From Pseudomonadales bacterium (GTDB taxonomy: Bacteria > Pseudomonadota > Gammaproteobacteria > Pseudomonadales > Azotimanducaceae): a stretch of 52,615 bases of DNA. The translations under genes and the position numbers were made by a program. This document shows positions 36,301 through 45,135 of this stretch, in pieces; within the stretch, counting starts at the first letter, position 1; each line of letters begins with the position of its first letter. The stretch is from the NCBI GenBank assembly GCA_028283025.1, contig JAPYNO010000028.1, forward strand, positions 1 to 52,615, given 5' to 3'. The notes below the pieces were generated by a model. It searched no databases, was not told where the DNA came from, and worked only from the letters and a program-made list of their open reading frames with translations.

Positions 36301-36585
36301 ATCGGTCAGCGCAGCCGAGAAGGCATGTCGCCACGGCAGGCGGTGATCGAAGGCGCCAAGGGGCGGTTCCGTCCGATATTGCTGACTTCGGTCACGACGT
36401 TTCTTGGATTCACGCCGCTGATATTGGATTCTTCCATCCAAGCGCAGTTTTTTCTGCCGTTCGCAGCTTCGCTTGGAATCGGCATTCTCGTCGCCACCGG
36501 CATCCTGATGCTGCTGGTGCCAGCGATCTCGATTCTGCAGCTTGAACTAACCGCGCCTCGGGCGAAGAAGCTCAGGACAGCCTGA
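33394..36585 (+). CDS. RND-family efflux pump permease
   Basis: A 1063-residue inner-membrane proton-driven transporter, full length for the family. TM1 is preceded by the short cytoplasmic PIGYMAGNGMAANLL; two large periplasmic loops follow TM1 and TM7. The proton-relay aspartates are in TM4, LAIGIVVDDAIIVAESID. Later TM helices include LIIMSIIPFGLIGVILGHG and SGVLVNDSLVMVDLI. It exports hydrophobic compounds, but the substrate cannot be inferred. The gene begins right on the adaptor stop, and the codon use is richer in G+C than flanking accessory genes. The pump, adaptor and channel form a full tripartite set. Confidence 0.96.
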   Translation: MSARDPSQGEAPGPIGYMAGNGMAANLLMLGIVIAGLVSLTGLVREAWPVFVFNTIEVAVSWRGANPQEVEESIIDKIEDQVRGLKDVHKVRSVAAPGVASVLIEMKTGADMSEALDNVESAVSRIDNFPEGAERPVIAETDNSRSAVRLVIHGDVGERALKGFALQVESELAALPEVTRVEISGARDYEISIEVPARRLRALGLTLGDIAAAIREDSLNLPAGRIETTESQVLRLRTLGQRYVQRDFEDVVILARDDGTALRLGDIGIVRDGFRDSDLILRHQGEPAVFVEVFSAPNEQINDIANAALAHIAEVVEPAAPEGIDITVWNDESRQYSERVEILLKNGALGLLLVLIALTLFLEIRLAFWVSAGLAVTFVGALAVMLLFGISISTVSLFVFVLAIGIVVDDAIIVAESIDSERGRRTPALAAAIRGTRRIALPLTFAVLTSMAAFMPLLFIPGGIGEMWRPVPVIVIGMLAISLVESLFVLPHHLSNLPGADRRMWPAERHLARIQQAVRTQLQRFSDGPLQRILEFTTAQPLVIIAGAVATLVLSISLIPAGIVKTTFADVVQSDFVTATLEMPEGTVAARTAEVAEELREAGLAVIGRAAEERELPLAELLVGDLLMVGQGPRFEGGSVILEPSLNPRADLAFVQFKLVSAQDRDVTTVELAQRWREAVGMLLHARNVSITGEALSLGNAVEAKLSHPDPARLAMIADETIARLREIDGVFDARSDYVPNIREIQLRLLPEARSLGLTADSLANQARDAFVGAEAQRIQRDGEELRVMVRLPEAERNSISDIERYPIRVAGGDVPLSQAAAVELAASATSIRREGGQRVVTVAADIDQTQITGNEANAILAAEILAELAKTHPDLVFEYGGVQAQQIESLGSLFRGFIIAMLLIYSLLAIPLRSYSKPLIIMSIIPFGLIGVILGHGVLGIAIGASTVMGVLGLSGVLVNDSLVMVDLIGQRSREGMSPRQAVIEGAKGRFRPILLTSVTTFLGFTPLILDSSIQAQFFLPFAASLGIGILVATGILMLLVPAISILQLELTAPRAKKLRTA

Positions 36586-36596
36586 GAATTTCATGG

Positions 36597-36613
36597 ATGC
36601 CGCTGCGCGGCAT
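36597..36613 (+). terminator. Possible terminator after the efflux operon
   Basis: ATGCCGC and GCGGCAT pair over 7 bp around TGC, beginning 12 bp after the pump gene stop. Only a weak T-run (CATTGTT) follows, so termination may be inefficient. The convergent P450-fusion gene ends 74 bp further on. Confidence 0.4.
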
Positions 36614-36686
36614 CATTGTTACCTACCAAGTGCCGACCAACTTGCCGATCGGGTTGTAGTCGGTCCAGGATTGTTGCTTGGAGATG

Positions 36687-38543
36687 TCATGCAGCTCCGG
36701 TAACGGGACACTTGGCCTCCTCGAAAGAGGAAGAGTTAGCGACCGCGCGGGGCGGGCGGATGGACGATGGATTCAACTCATGCCTCTTCTCTGCAATCCG
36801 GATCTTCATCTTACGGGTTGGCGACATCGCTGGGAAGGGATTGATCCGAAGCTGGTAGTCGGTGCTCGCCATCTCGAAGCAGAAGTGGTGGACGAGCATC
36901 AGCAGATTGACCGCCAGATGGAGTTCCACCCAGCGGAAGCCCAGACACTTGTGGGTGCCCAAGCCGAAGGGGGCATAGCTCGTACTCCGGTCGGTCTTGT
37001 CTTGTTTCGTCCGGTGACGTTCGATGTCGAAGGAGAAGGGATCGGGGAAGATGTCTTCCATGTAGTGCGTGGCTGCCTGAACAAGGTAGATCTTCGACCC
37101 CGCCGGGAGCTCGTAGCCCTCGACTACGCAGTTGTTCATCACTGTCCTGATCTGCATCGGGATGATCGGGTAAAGACGCTGTGACTCCATAAAGAAGCGG
37201 TAGGTGAGATCGATTTCCGATTTGCTCAGGGCCTCCGCCTCGGGGTCGCCGTCGGCAAAGACCCTGTCGGCCTCCTCTTGGATCTGCCTGTACAACTCGG
37301 GCTCACGCAGCAGGTTGTAGAGCGCAAAGCTTAGTGCATTGCCCATGTAGAGGCTGACAATCAGGGGAGAAATCAGAGAGAAGGCAAGATCTGTCTCAGG
37401 CAGAAACTGTGGATCTGCAGCATGCAGGCTCAGAATGTTGTCCGTAATATCCGCGGGGCACCCGATGCGCAGGGCTGGCGCATGTGCAGCCTGAATGCGC
37501 TCCACCATATCGCCGATCAGCCTCTTGCAACGCTTCATGCCCGGAGTTTTCATCATGAACTTCGGGAGTGCCCGCTGAACATGAACAACGAGCGAACGCT
37601 CCTTGTACTTAATGAGATCCTGGAATTCCTTCTGGGTGTTGATGCCGACCGAGAGCTGCGAAAATTGTGCATTGGTGAAGCTCTTGCATGCATCAACCGC
37701 AGGCAGGACATCGCCCACCTTCCATGTTGCAAGATGTTCGTGGGCGTGGTGGTACAACTCATCGAGACGGCCAGCCAGCGCGCCGCGCGAATAGGTTGCC
37801 TGAATGGCCTTGCGCATGCGGAAGTGATCGGCGCCATCCATTGAGGGCAGAATGCGTGATGCCCCGTATTCCTGCTCGAATCCCATGAGGTAGTCTTTTG
37901 ACCGCACATAGCTGCGGCCGACCTGCTGTATCCAGCGGTTGGCCCCGCGGCCCGCAAGAAAGAGCATCCCATCCTTCATAAAAGGCACATTGAGCCTGAA
38001 GACGGGTCCGTGCTTGCTGGCGATATCAGCAAAGAGAGCGGGCAGGTTGCCAGTTCGCAATGCCGGACTGAAGAGCAAATCGCGCAGCGGAGCCAAGGGA
38101 ATCGGCTTCGTGTTCAGGACACGTTTAAACTGCGGCTGGGTGATGCTCTCGGCGGTTGCTTCGCCGATTGAACGACCTATGATATCAAATTTGCAGACAA
38201 GGTCGATGCGTTGGGTGGCTTCTTCGTCCAGAGGGAAAATCAAATGAAGGATCTGGCACGAATTGGCGAGTGCGACCAGAATTGCGTCCGTCGGATGGGG
38301 GATTTCACCTTCAAGCAGAACCTTGGCGATCCGCCCCTTGACGAATTCGCTCGGGTCGATGACGAAGAGGTGCTCCTGATCCATGTCAATGCGACCCGAA
38401 AGTGCCAGTTCGGCAAGGCAGGCACCCGCGACAGCACAGTTCAGGTTCCAGCCGGGAACTTGGTGAAAATATCCGCTCTCCTCATTGAGGAGCAGCAGGA
38501 TCAACTCATGCACTAAATTCAAGGGCTGTCTCCTTCTTCTCAA
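36687..38543 (-). CDS. GPP34-like domain fused to cytochrome P450
   Basis: A 618-residue protein in two parts. Residues 8-130 resemble a GPP34 (Golgi phosphoprotein 3-like) domain: LVHELILLLLNEESGY, AVAGACLAELALSGRIDM, LFVIDP, then HPTDAILVALANSCQILHLIF. About 70 central residues of a standard GPP34 domain are absent. Residues 150-590 are a complete P450, with ExxR at 453-456 (ESQR) and the haem loop FGLGTHKCLG with the thiolate Cys533. No signal peptide or membrane anchor is seen. GPP34 domains bind phosphoinositide headgroups in eukaryotes, so membrane attachment is a possible role. The gene stands alone; 38544-38834 upstream holds nothing I can support. P450 certain, GPP34 likely. Confidence 0.82.
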   Translation of the reverse strand: MRRRRQPLNLVHELILLLLNEESGYFHQVPGWNLNCAVAGACLAELALSGRIDMDQEHLFVIDPSEFVKGRIAKVLLEGEIPHPTDAILVALANSCQILHLIFPLDEEATQRIDLVCKFDIIGRSIGEATAESITQPQFKRVLNTKPIPLAPLRDLLFSPALRTGNLPALFADIASKHGPVFRLNVPFMKDGMLFLAGRGANRWIQQVGRSYVRSKDYLMGFEQEYGASRILPSMDGADHFRMRKAIQATYSRGALAGRLDELYHHAHEHLATWKVGDVLPAVDACKSFTNAQFSQLSVGINTQKEFQDLIKYKERSLVVHVQRALPKFMMKTPGMKRCKRLIGDMVERIQAAHAPALRIGCPADITDNILSLHAADPQFLPETDLAFSLISPLIVSLYMGNALSFALYNLLREPELYRQIQEEADRVFADGDPEAEALSKSEIDLTYRFFMESQRLYPIIPMQIRTVMNNCVVEGYELPAGSKIYLVQAATHYMEDIFPDPFSFDIERHRTKQDKTDRSTSYAPFGLGTHKCLGFRWVELHLAVNLLMLVHHFCFEMASTDYQLRINPFPAMSPTRKMKIRIAEKRHELNPSSIRPPRAVANSSSFEEAKCPVTGAA

Positions 38544-38834
38544 CAGAGCTTGAAAACAATAAGCGCGCTACCATAATCGAACTTGTCCGCATTATCAAGA
38601 TCAAGGATTTGTGCGGGTTCAGCAAAGCCATCCTACCATCTTATAGTCACGCAGGTTGTTGGCGTTCCTTGCTGTTTGGTTTGTCCGCTGTTGAACCGGG
38701 AGGCCGTTGGCCGGATTGCGGAGAAAGCCCTCGTGGGGGCCATGGTCGAAAATGACCCAAATCGCGGTTTTCCAAACGCCTTCCGCGGGCGCACACCTAA
38801 GTCCGACCCCGTCTTCATCCCAGCGTTCTACAGT

Positions 38835-39329
38835 TTAACCAGGCGTCCCATCCAACGGTGATCCCGCCTCCACATATGCCTTCACGGCCTCCACATCGGC
38901 GGTAATGCCCTTTACGGCCGCCGGTTGGAGAAAGGGTGTGACCAGCTTGCCCATGAGGCTGATCGGCTCTATCCGGACCAGCATGTCGAGCTGGGCTTCG
39001 TCGTTGCTTTCATTGGGTGTCACGGTAAAGGTAGTGTGCCAGAGGGCCCCTGCCTCCTTGGTCACCAAGCGGACCATCCTGCCATCCTCGAAGTCTGTCA
39101 CCTCGCTTTCAGTCGCCGACAGGCCAAACACCTTCGCAAATAACGCCTGCGCGCCGCTGAAGTGGCGGGTCTCAAGAAATCGGGCACCGACTCCGGTTTC
39201 ATGATCAGTAAGGAACTGCACCGTATCAATCTCCGGAATCGCCCTGCCGTAGTTGCGACCATTGGCGACGACATCGAACACAGCCTGCGCTGTTGCGGCG
39301 ACAGTCCGACTGATCTTGACTGGCTTCAT
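38835..39329 (-). CDS. SRPBCC-family (START/PYR-like) ligand-binding protein
   Basis: A 164-residue protein opening MKPVKISRTVAATAQAVFDV, with the usual SRPBCC pattern: an N-terminal strand and helix (AVFDVVANGRNYGRAIPEID), several beta strands (GARFLETRHF, GALWHTTFTVTP) and a long C-terminal helix (VKGITADVEAVKAYVEAG). The family binds hydrophobic ligands or acts in polyketide or lipid metabolism. The gene lies 291 bp before the GPP34-P450 fusion on the same strand; a joint role is possible but not shown. Confidence 0.82.
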   Translation of the reverse strand: MKPVKISRTVAATAQAVFDVVANGRNYGRAIPEIDTVQFLTDHETGVGARFLETRHFSGAQALFAKVFGLSATESEVTDFEDGRMVRLVTKEAGALWHTTFTVTPNESNDEAQLDMLVRIEPISLMGKLVTPFLQPAAVKGITADVEAVKAYVEAGSPLDGTPG

Positions 39330-39541
39330 ATGCGATAAATCTCCTTTTCCTCGTTGTCGCTCCTTGGCACGGGTTTCTTGCCGCGGGCGTTAAGGGATGC
39401 CGCACAGCGCACGATAAATGTCATGAGATTAGACAGTTATCGTACAACAGGAGCGCAGCCTCATTACGACCACACTATACCCTATATCAAGGAGAGGGGA
39501 AGGGGCGGTTTAGGAACGGACTGGTTCGATGAAGGACAATC

Positions 39542-40047
39542 ATGCCATCCAAGACATATGTGCTGCGACTGCTCGCCCTGCCGCTGCTTTTCGGCTTGGT
39601 AACTGAAGCGGCCAGCGCCTCGCCGGTAGCGAGCTTCGAATCGACCTCGTCGGGTGCGGGCGAAGCCAGCGGCATGAGCAACTTGCGGGTCAACCTCAGC
39701 CCGGCCCCGACCGCGCCGCTGACGCTCAGCTACACGGTGAGCGGCAGGGCGGAGCGGGGCGTGGCGTAGACTTCACGGTGCCGGACACGGTGACGGCAGC
39801 CGCGAACGCTACCCATGTGAACATTCCGGTGAAAATCATCGACGATTCCGAATTCGGGACCTTGCAGTCGGTGACGCTGATCCTGACGGACACCGACGAC
39901 TACGATCTCGGCCGCGCGCCATGGCACACGCTGTTCATCGACGACGACGAGGCGGAGCTGGTGACGCGCCTGCCTCCGCGCGACATGCCGACATCGCTGA
40001 GCTCTGTCCGCAAGGGCACTTTCGAAGGTTCGAAGGCAGCAGCCTAG
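39542..40047 (+). pseudogene. Secreted Calx-beta domain protein, frameshifted
   Basis: The first frame (39542-39769) has a signal peptide (VLRLLALPLLFGLVTEAASA) and begins a Calx-beta domain, ASFESTSSGAGEASGMSNLR then APLTLSYTVSG. It terminates at a TAG in RGVA. Shifting one base at about 39755-39765 restores the domain: RGVDFTVP, ATHVNIPVKIIDDSEF, LILTDTDDY, LFIDDDE. The joined reading would give about 165 residues, short for a family usually found in larger surface proteins. It may be a truncated relic or a single-base sequence error. Both halves match the Calx-beta pattern clearly. Confidence 0.72.
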
Positions 40048-40124
40048 CGAGCGAACTGATCGCCGAGCAGCGCGAATAGGCTCGGCGGGCATAGTGTGAA
40101 CACGCCCTAGCAGGCTCAGCAGTG

Positions 40125-41771
40125 CTACTGCTGCCGCAAGTCCGGCAGCAGGTAGCCTTGCGCTTGCAAGTCGGCGCGCACGACTTTCTTGTCCATCTTG
40201 CCGGTTGAAGTCAAGGGCACGCAATCAACGAAGATCACATCGTCCGGCAACTGCCATTTGGCGAACTTCTCGGCGCAGTGGGCGATGACCGCATCGGCTT
40301 GCACTGAGCCTTCAGTGCTTGGCACGACCAGAGCCACCGGGCGCTCGTCCCATTTGGGGTGCGGCACAGCAACTACGCAGGCTTGCGCGACGCCTTCAAG
40401 GGCAACGATGTGATTCTCAAGATCGACCGAGGAAATCCACTCGCCCCCGCTCTTGACGAGGTCTTTTGATCGGTCGTTGATAATCAGGTACTGCGCTTCG
40501 TCGATCATGCCGACATCGCCGGTGACAAGCCAGCCGTCGTGGAACTTCTCCGGTTGCGGGTTCTTGTAGTATTCGGAGCAGATCCACGGCCCGCGAATGA
40601 GAATCTCACCGACGGTCTTGCCGTCGTGCGGAAGAGGGCGAAAGGACTCATCAAAGATCTCGACCTCGAGCCCCGCCATCACCTGCCCGGCCTTGGCCAT
40701 GTTGGCGAAGCGCTGCTCGTCGGCAAGCGCCTTGTCGGTGTACTTCATTCGGTTTCGCGAGAGTGTCGCGAGTGGCGATGTTTCTGTCATGCCCCAGCCT
40801 TGGATCATTTCGACGCCAAGCGTGTTCCAGAACCACTCGATCAGCGAGGGCGGCGGCGCTGAGCCGCCGCAGGTGACGCGCTCAAGGTGTGAAAAATCGT
40901 AGGCATCAGGATTGGCCTCATAGACAGATCGAAAGCCTTGCCAAATCGTCGGCACGCCGGCAGAAATCGTCACCTGCTCATCGGCCATCAGGCGACACAG
41001 CGCATCCGCTGTCATGTAGCGGCTCGGCAGCACTTGGCGGGCACCGAGCATGGTGGCGGCGAAGGGAATGCCCCAGCCAAAAGCGTGAAACATTGGCACG
41101 ATACCCATGATGCAGTCGGTGGCCGAGAGCGACATGGCATCGGTCATGCACTGCGCGAATGTATGAAGATATTGCGACCTGTGCTCGTATTCAACCCCCT
41201 TGGGGTTGCCGGTGGTGCCGCTGGTGTAGCACAGGCCAAGCGGCGCATTCTCATCGAGAACTGGCCAGTCGTATTTGTCAGGGTGCGGGGCAATGAGCCC
41301 TTCGTAGTCTTCGGCGCCCGGCAGGCTCGTCTGCCAGTTCTCAAAGCCATCATCGACAGCGACAATGATCTTGCGCACGCATTTGAGTGTGCTTGCGATC
41401 GGCTCGAGCACGGGCAGCAGGTCGGCGCTGGCGATGATCACGCTATCTTCGGCGTGATTGATGATGTACTCAAGGTCTGTTGCTCCAAGGCGAATATTGA
41501 TGGTGTGCAAGACTGCACCCATGCTGCAAATGGCGTGATAGCACTCAAGATGCCGGTGGTCGTTCCACAGGAAAGTGCCAACGCGGTCGCCTTGCTTGAC
41601 GTCTGCTGCGGCAAGCGCGTGCGCAAGCTGGTGCGCACGGGCGCGAACTTGATCGTAGCTCAGCACCTTGGTGCCTGATGTGGTCGCGGTGACAATTTCG
41701 ACATCCGGCGCGACTCGCGCACCGTTTTCCATCAAGGTGGATATCAATAGCGGGATTCGTTGCATGCCCAT
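40125..41771 (-). CDS. Acyl-CoA synthetase (AMP-binding, long-chain type)
   Basis: A 548-residue ANL-superfamily enzyme from the ATG at 41771, which follows AGGAG by seven bases; a TTG at 41813 is in frame but has no such site. Motifs: A3 LCYTSGTTGNPKGVEYEH, A5 QGWGMTETSPLATLS, A7 WLVTGDVGMID, A8 DRSKDLVKSGGEWISS, and the C-terminal lysine in GKMDKK. It activates a carboxylic acid to its CoA ester with ATP. It starts 38 bp after the CoA-transferase stop and completes a three-gene set. The substrate chain length cannot be judged. Confidence 0.92.
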   Translation of the reverse strand: MGMQRIPLLISTLMENGARVAPDVEIVTATTSGTKVLSYDQVRARAHQLAHALAAADVKQGDRVGTFLWNDHRHLECYHAICSMGAVLHTINIRLGATDLEYIINHAEDSVIIASADLLPVLEPIASTLKCVRKIIVAVDDGFENWQTSLPGAEDYEGLIAPHPDKYDWPVLDENAPLGLCYTSGTTGNPKGVEYEHRSQYLHTFAQCMTDAMSLSATDCIMGIVPMFHAFGWGIPFAATMLGARQVLPSRYMTADALCRLMADEQVTISAGVPTIWQGFRSVYEANPDAYDFSHLERVTCGGSAPPPSLIEWFWNTLGVEMIQGWGMTETSPLATLSRNRMKYTDKALADEQRFANMAKAGQVMAGLEVEIFDESFRPLPHDGKTVGEILIRGPWICSEYYKNPQPEKFHDGWLVTGDVGMIDEAQYLIINDRSKDLVKSGGEWISSVDLENHIVALEGVAQACVVAVPHPKWDERPVALVVPSTEGSVQADAVIAHCAEKFAKWQLPDDVIFVDCVPLTSTGKMDKKVVRADLQAQGYLLPDLRQQ

Positions 41772-41809
41772 GTGGCGCTCCTTTTGCTTAAGTGTTCTCA
41801 GGTGATGGT

Positions 41810-42985
41810 TCAAACACCGGCCGATAAGCTCGCTGCAATCCGCTCGCGCGAATAGCCAAGCGACTCAAGGATCTCGCGCCCGTGCTCGCCGATGCCAGGC
41901 GCCGGGCCGGCGATGTCTTCCGGCGTCCGATCAAAGTGCGCCGCAGGCCTCGGCTGGCGCACACGGCCGACCACCGGATGGTCGAATTCGCGCATTAGGT
42001 CGTTGACCTTGACTTGCTTCTGAGTGTAAACCTCTTCGCGCCGCAAGATCGGTGCGCACGGGACGCCTGCTTCATCGAACTTTCGCAGCCATTCTTCGCT
42101 CGAAGATTCACGCAGTACGGCTTGCAAGAGTTCAATGCGCGCCGCCGCGTTCTTGATGCGCCCGGAAGCCGTCTTGAAGCGCTCGTCCGCAAGCCATTCG
42201 CTTCGATCCGTCGCACGACAGAGCCCGCGCCATTCAATGTCGGATACAGCGCCAACAGTGATATAGCCATTTTGCGTCTCGAATACGAGGTCTTGCGCAA
42301 ACTGTGCACGCGAGCCATGCACTTCCTTTCCCACAAGGGTATGACCCACGAGACCCTCAGGCCAAAGATAAGCGACCATGGCATCGAGCATAGCGAGGCG
42401 CACATGCTGACCGATGCCTGTTCTTTCCCTCGCAAAGAGCGCTGCGGTCACGGCTTGCGCGGCGGTCAGCGCTGTGGTCTTGTCGGGAATGATGGTGCGC
42501 ACCATTTTCGGCTGGCCTGTCGCGCCGTCGCTTTGAATATCGGCGAGGCCGCAGAGCGCTTGGATCACAGGGTCGTAAACGCGCTTGTGCGCATACGGGC
42601 CTTCTGCGCCGAAGCCGCTGACCGACACATAGATGATGTCGTCGCGAAGTGTGCGCACCCTGTCTTCGCCAAACCCCATGCGTTCAATCGTTCCGGGCCT
42701 GAAATTCTGCACAAAGACATCCGCCGTTGGAATGAGGTCGGCGAGCGCCTGCTGGCCTGCATCGCTCTTCAAATCAAGCGCAATCGAGCGCTTGCCGCGA
42801 TTCAAGGAAATGAAACCTGTTGACATGCCATGACCACGATCCGACATGCGTCGCACCAAGTCGCCTTCTTTCGGCTCAACTTTGATGACATCGGCACCTT
42901 GGTCGGCGAGCAGCATGGTGCAGGCCGGCCCTGACACCATACTTGTCAAGTCGATGATGCGAACACCCACAAGCGGTCCTGGCAT
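41810..42985 (-). CDS. CaiB/BaiF family (class III) CoA-transferase
   Basis: A 391-residue protein starting MPGPLVGVRIIDLTSMVSGP at 42985, just after the synthetase stop at 42991. Family blocks: ACTMLLADQGADVIKVEP, GFISLNRGKRSIALDLKS, VFVQNFRPGTIERMGFG (the catalytic Asp of the family follows in RVYDPVIQALCGL). It transfers CoA between acyl donors and acceptors without ATP. Set between two acyl-CoA synthetase genes, it belongs to a catabolic or acyl-activation pathway, perhaps for steroid side chains or branched acids; that is a guess. Confidence 0.92.
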   Translation of the reverse strand: MPGPLVGVRIIDLTSMVSGPACTMLLADQGADVIKVEPKEGDLVRRMSDRGHGMSTGFISLNRGKRSIALDLKSDAGQQALADLIPTADVFVQNFRPGTIERMGFGEDRVRTLRDDIIYVSVSGFGAEGPYAHKRVYDPVIQALCGLADIQSDGATGQPKMVRTIIPDKTTALTAAQAVTAALFARERTGIGQHVRLAMLDAMVAYLWPEGLVGHTLVGKEVHGSRAQFAQDLVFETQNGYITVGAVSDIEWRGLCRATDRSEWLADERFKTASGRIKNAAARIELLQAVLRESSSEEWLRKFDEAGVPCAPILRREEVYTQKQVKVNDLMREFDHPVVGRVRQPRPAAHFDRTPEDIAGPAPGIGEHGREILESLGYSRERIAASLSAGV

Positions 42986-42990
42986 GTTGC

Positions 42991-44625
42991 TTACCCGACG
43001 GCCGCTTGCGCCACGCCTTTTGCCCAAGCGTAATCGGCCTTGCCGTTGACCGCACGCCGCACTTGATCGACGAATATGACCTGCCGCGGCAGCTTGTAGC
43101 CGGACAGGTGCGCCTTGGTCGCAGCGATAATTTCATCCGCCGCCAGACTCGACCCTTCGGCGAGGCTGGTCACGGCAACGATGCGCTGACCGAAGCGATC
43201 ATCGGCAACGCCAACCACGAGGCAATCAAGCACATCTGGGTGGCGCTTCAAGGCTTCTTCAACTTCCTCCGGGAATACTTTCTCTCCGCCAGTATTGATG
43301 CAGTTGCTGCCTCTGCCGAGGAGTGTCACCGAGCCGTCTGCCTCGACCTTAGCGAAGTCGCCGGGGAAGCTGTAGCGCACGCCATCGATTTTGCGAAACG
43401 TCTTCGCCGACTTGGCTTCGTCCTTGTAGTAGCCGAGCGGCACCCCGCCGGAGAGTCCGACCATGCCGATCGCCTCCGACCCAGGCTCGATCAGCTTGTC
43501 GTTTTCATCAAAGACTTTGACACCTTCGGTGAGCGCGAACTTCGCGGTTTCGGCTGCCGCGCCGCGCGAAGAGATGGACATGCCCATGCCACCTTCGCTT
43601 GAGCCAAACGCATCCAAAAGCAGCATGTTGCCAAACTCGAGCAGGCTATCCTTGACTTCGCGGCTCCACATAACGCCGCTCGATACGATGCGCTTCAGGC
43701 TGCTGATGTTGTAGGGCTGGCTGTTTTCAGATGCAATCTGAAGCGCTTTCAACATGGGCTTGGCAAAGGCGTCACCGACGATGACAATATCCGTGGCGGC
43801 GTGCTTCTCGGCCAATTGCCACAGGATGTCCGCATCAAAGCGCGGGTGCGACATGGTCAAGGTAGCACCGCCGAGGTAGGCGAGTGCGATATGACCGAGC
43901 CAGATGCCTGTGCCGTGCATCAAGGGACAGGCGCACAGGCTCACGTTCGGTGCTTCAACGCCCGCCAGTTTTTCAATGCGATCAGGCACATCTGCAAGGC
44001 TTGTCGGTGGCTCGACACCGCGCAGCATAAGGCCGAGGCTGAGGCGCGAGGTGAATTCATCCTGCGAATACATGACGCCTTTCGGCATGCCTGTGGTACC
44101 ACCTGTATAGAGCATGTAGACATCGGAACCTGGCCGCTCGATGCGCGCCATGGGGCTTGCGCTCGCAAGCGCCTGTTCATAGTCGAGCGCCCAGTCCTGC
44201 AGCGGCGCTCCGCCGTCATCCACCTGCACATATAAGCCAACCTTCGGCAGTTGCGAGCGAATCTCTTCAATACGCGGCTGAAACTCTGCTTGAAAGAAGA
44301 GCGCTTCGGCATCGGCGTTGTCAAGCAGGTAGACAAGCTCGCCTGATTGGTACCGGTAGTTGACATTGATCGGGATCATGCGTGCCTTGAATCCTGCGAG
44401 ATGCGCCTCAATGTATTCGGCGCGATTACGCATGTAGATGCCGAACTTGGACTGCGGCTTGAGCCCGGACTCGACAAGCAGATTGGCGATGCGCGATGCG
44501 CGCGCATCAAGCTCAGCCCAACTGCGATGCTCGGTTGGCTCGTTCTCATGGCAAGCGATGATCGCCGGGCGATCCGGACAGGTGTCAGCGACGGTCTCAT
44601 AAAGATTAGCGAGATGGAAATTCAT
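42991..44625 (-). CDS. Acyl-CoA synthetase (FadD3/FadD13-like)
   Basis: A 544-residue ANL enzyme. A3 reads LYTGGTTGMPKGVMYSQ, A5 LLDAFGSSEGGMGMS, A7 YSFPGDFAKVE and A8 GRGSNCINTGGEKVFPEEVEEAL; the catalytic lysine is in RAVNGKADY at the C terminus. The opening HLANLYETVADTCPDRPAI is usual for the family. It is the first gene of the three-gene acyl-activation cluster. The spacing to the CoA-transferase gene is small, so cotranscription is likely. The natural acid is unknown. Confidence 0.92.
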   Translation of the reverse strand: MNFHLANLYETVADTCPDRPAIIACHENEPTEHRSWAELDARASRIANLLVESGLKPQSKFGIYMRNRAEYIEAHLAGFKARMIPINVNYRYQSGELVYLLDNADAEALFFQAEFQPRIEEIRSQLPKVGLYVQVDDGGAPLQDWALDYEQALASASPMARIERPGSDVYMLYTGGTTGMPKGVMYSQDEFTSRLSLGLMLRGVEPPTSLADVPDRIEKLAGVEAPNVSLCACPLMHGTGIWLGHIALAYLGGATLTMSHPRFDADILWQLAEKHAATDIVIVGDAFAKPMLKALQIASENSQPYNISSLKRIVSSGVMWSREVKDSLLEFGNMLLLDAFGSSEGGMGMSISSRGAAAETAKFALTEGVKVFDENDKLIEPGSEAIGMVGLSGGVPLGYYKDEAKSAKTFRKIDGVRYSFPGDFAKVEADGSVTLLGRGSNCINTGGEKVFPEEVEEALKRHPDVLDCLVVGVADDRFGQRIVAVTSLAEGSSLAADEIIAATKAHLSGYKLPRQVIFVDQVRRAVNGKADYAWAKGVAQAAVG

Positions 44626-44715
44626 GCCTGCTACATCTGTAAATGGCGGAAATGACGCACATTACACCAAGCAGGTGTTTTGGGCATGTTTCGCGCTTTA
44701 ATAATCGGATCAGTC

Positions 44716-45135
44716 TCAATCGACTTGCATTTCCAAATGCACACCGGCATTCGAAGAAGCCACTGAAAGATGTTTGTCGAGCGTTGCAAGCGGCAATCCG
44801 CGCCGGATGGCAAGCTCCAAATACATAGCGTCGTACATGCTGAGCGTATGCTGGTCTGCCAAGTCAAGACATCGGTCGAAAACCGTATCCAAGTGCATTG
44901 GAACAACCTCCACAGGGAGGTCGCGCAGTAGCTGCTTCAAGCTGTCTAATTCATCTCGACGAATGCGTCCGAGCCGTACAGCCACAATCAGGCAGTTCGC
45001 GATTTCCATTGGCCAAAGTGCTGGCACCACTACGGATTCGAACATCAGCCGCTCTCGCAGGGCATCCGTGTTTGAATCAGCTTCGTCTGGGAACACCCAA
45101 GACATGGTGACTGAGCAATCCAAGACGAATGCCAT
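44716..45135 (-). CDS. vapC: PIN-domain toxin (VapC family)
   Basis: A 139-residue PIN ribonuclease. The acidic site residues are present: Asp6 in FVLDCSVTMSW, Glu44 in WPMEIANCL, an Asp in SMYDAMYLELA and one in LATLDKHL. Length is normal, and the frame is uninterrupted. The ATG overlaps the antitoxin stop (TGATG). VapC toxins cleave tRNA or rRNA. It appears intact even though its partner antitoxin carries a premature stop, so it must either be expressed little, be neutralised elsewhere, or be inactive for a reason not visible here. Confidence 0.93.
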   Translation of the reverse strand: MAFVLDCSVTMSWVFPDEADSNTDALRERLMFESVVVPALWPMEIANCLIVAVRLGRIRRDELDSLKQLLRDLPVEVVPMHLDTVFDRCLDLADQHTLSMYDAMYLELAIRRGLPLATLDKHLSVASSNAGVHLEMQVD

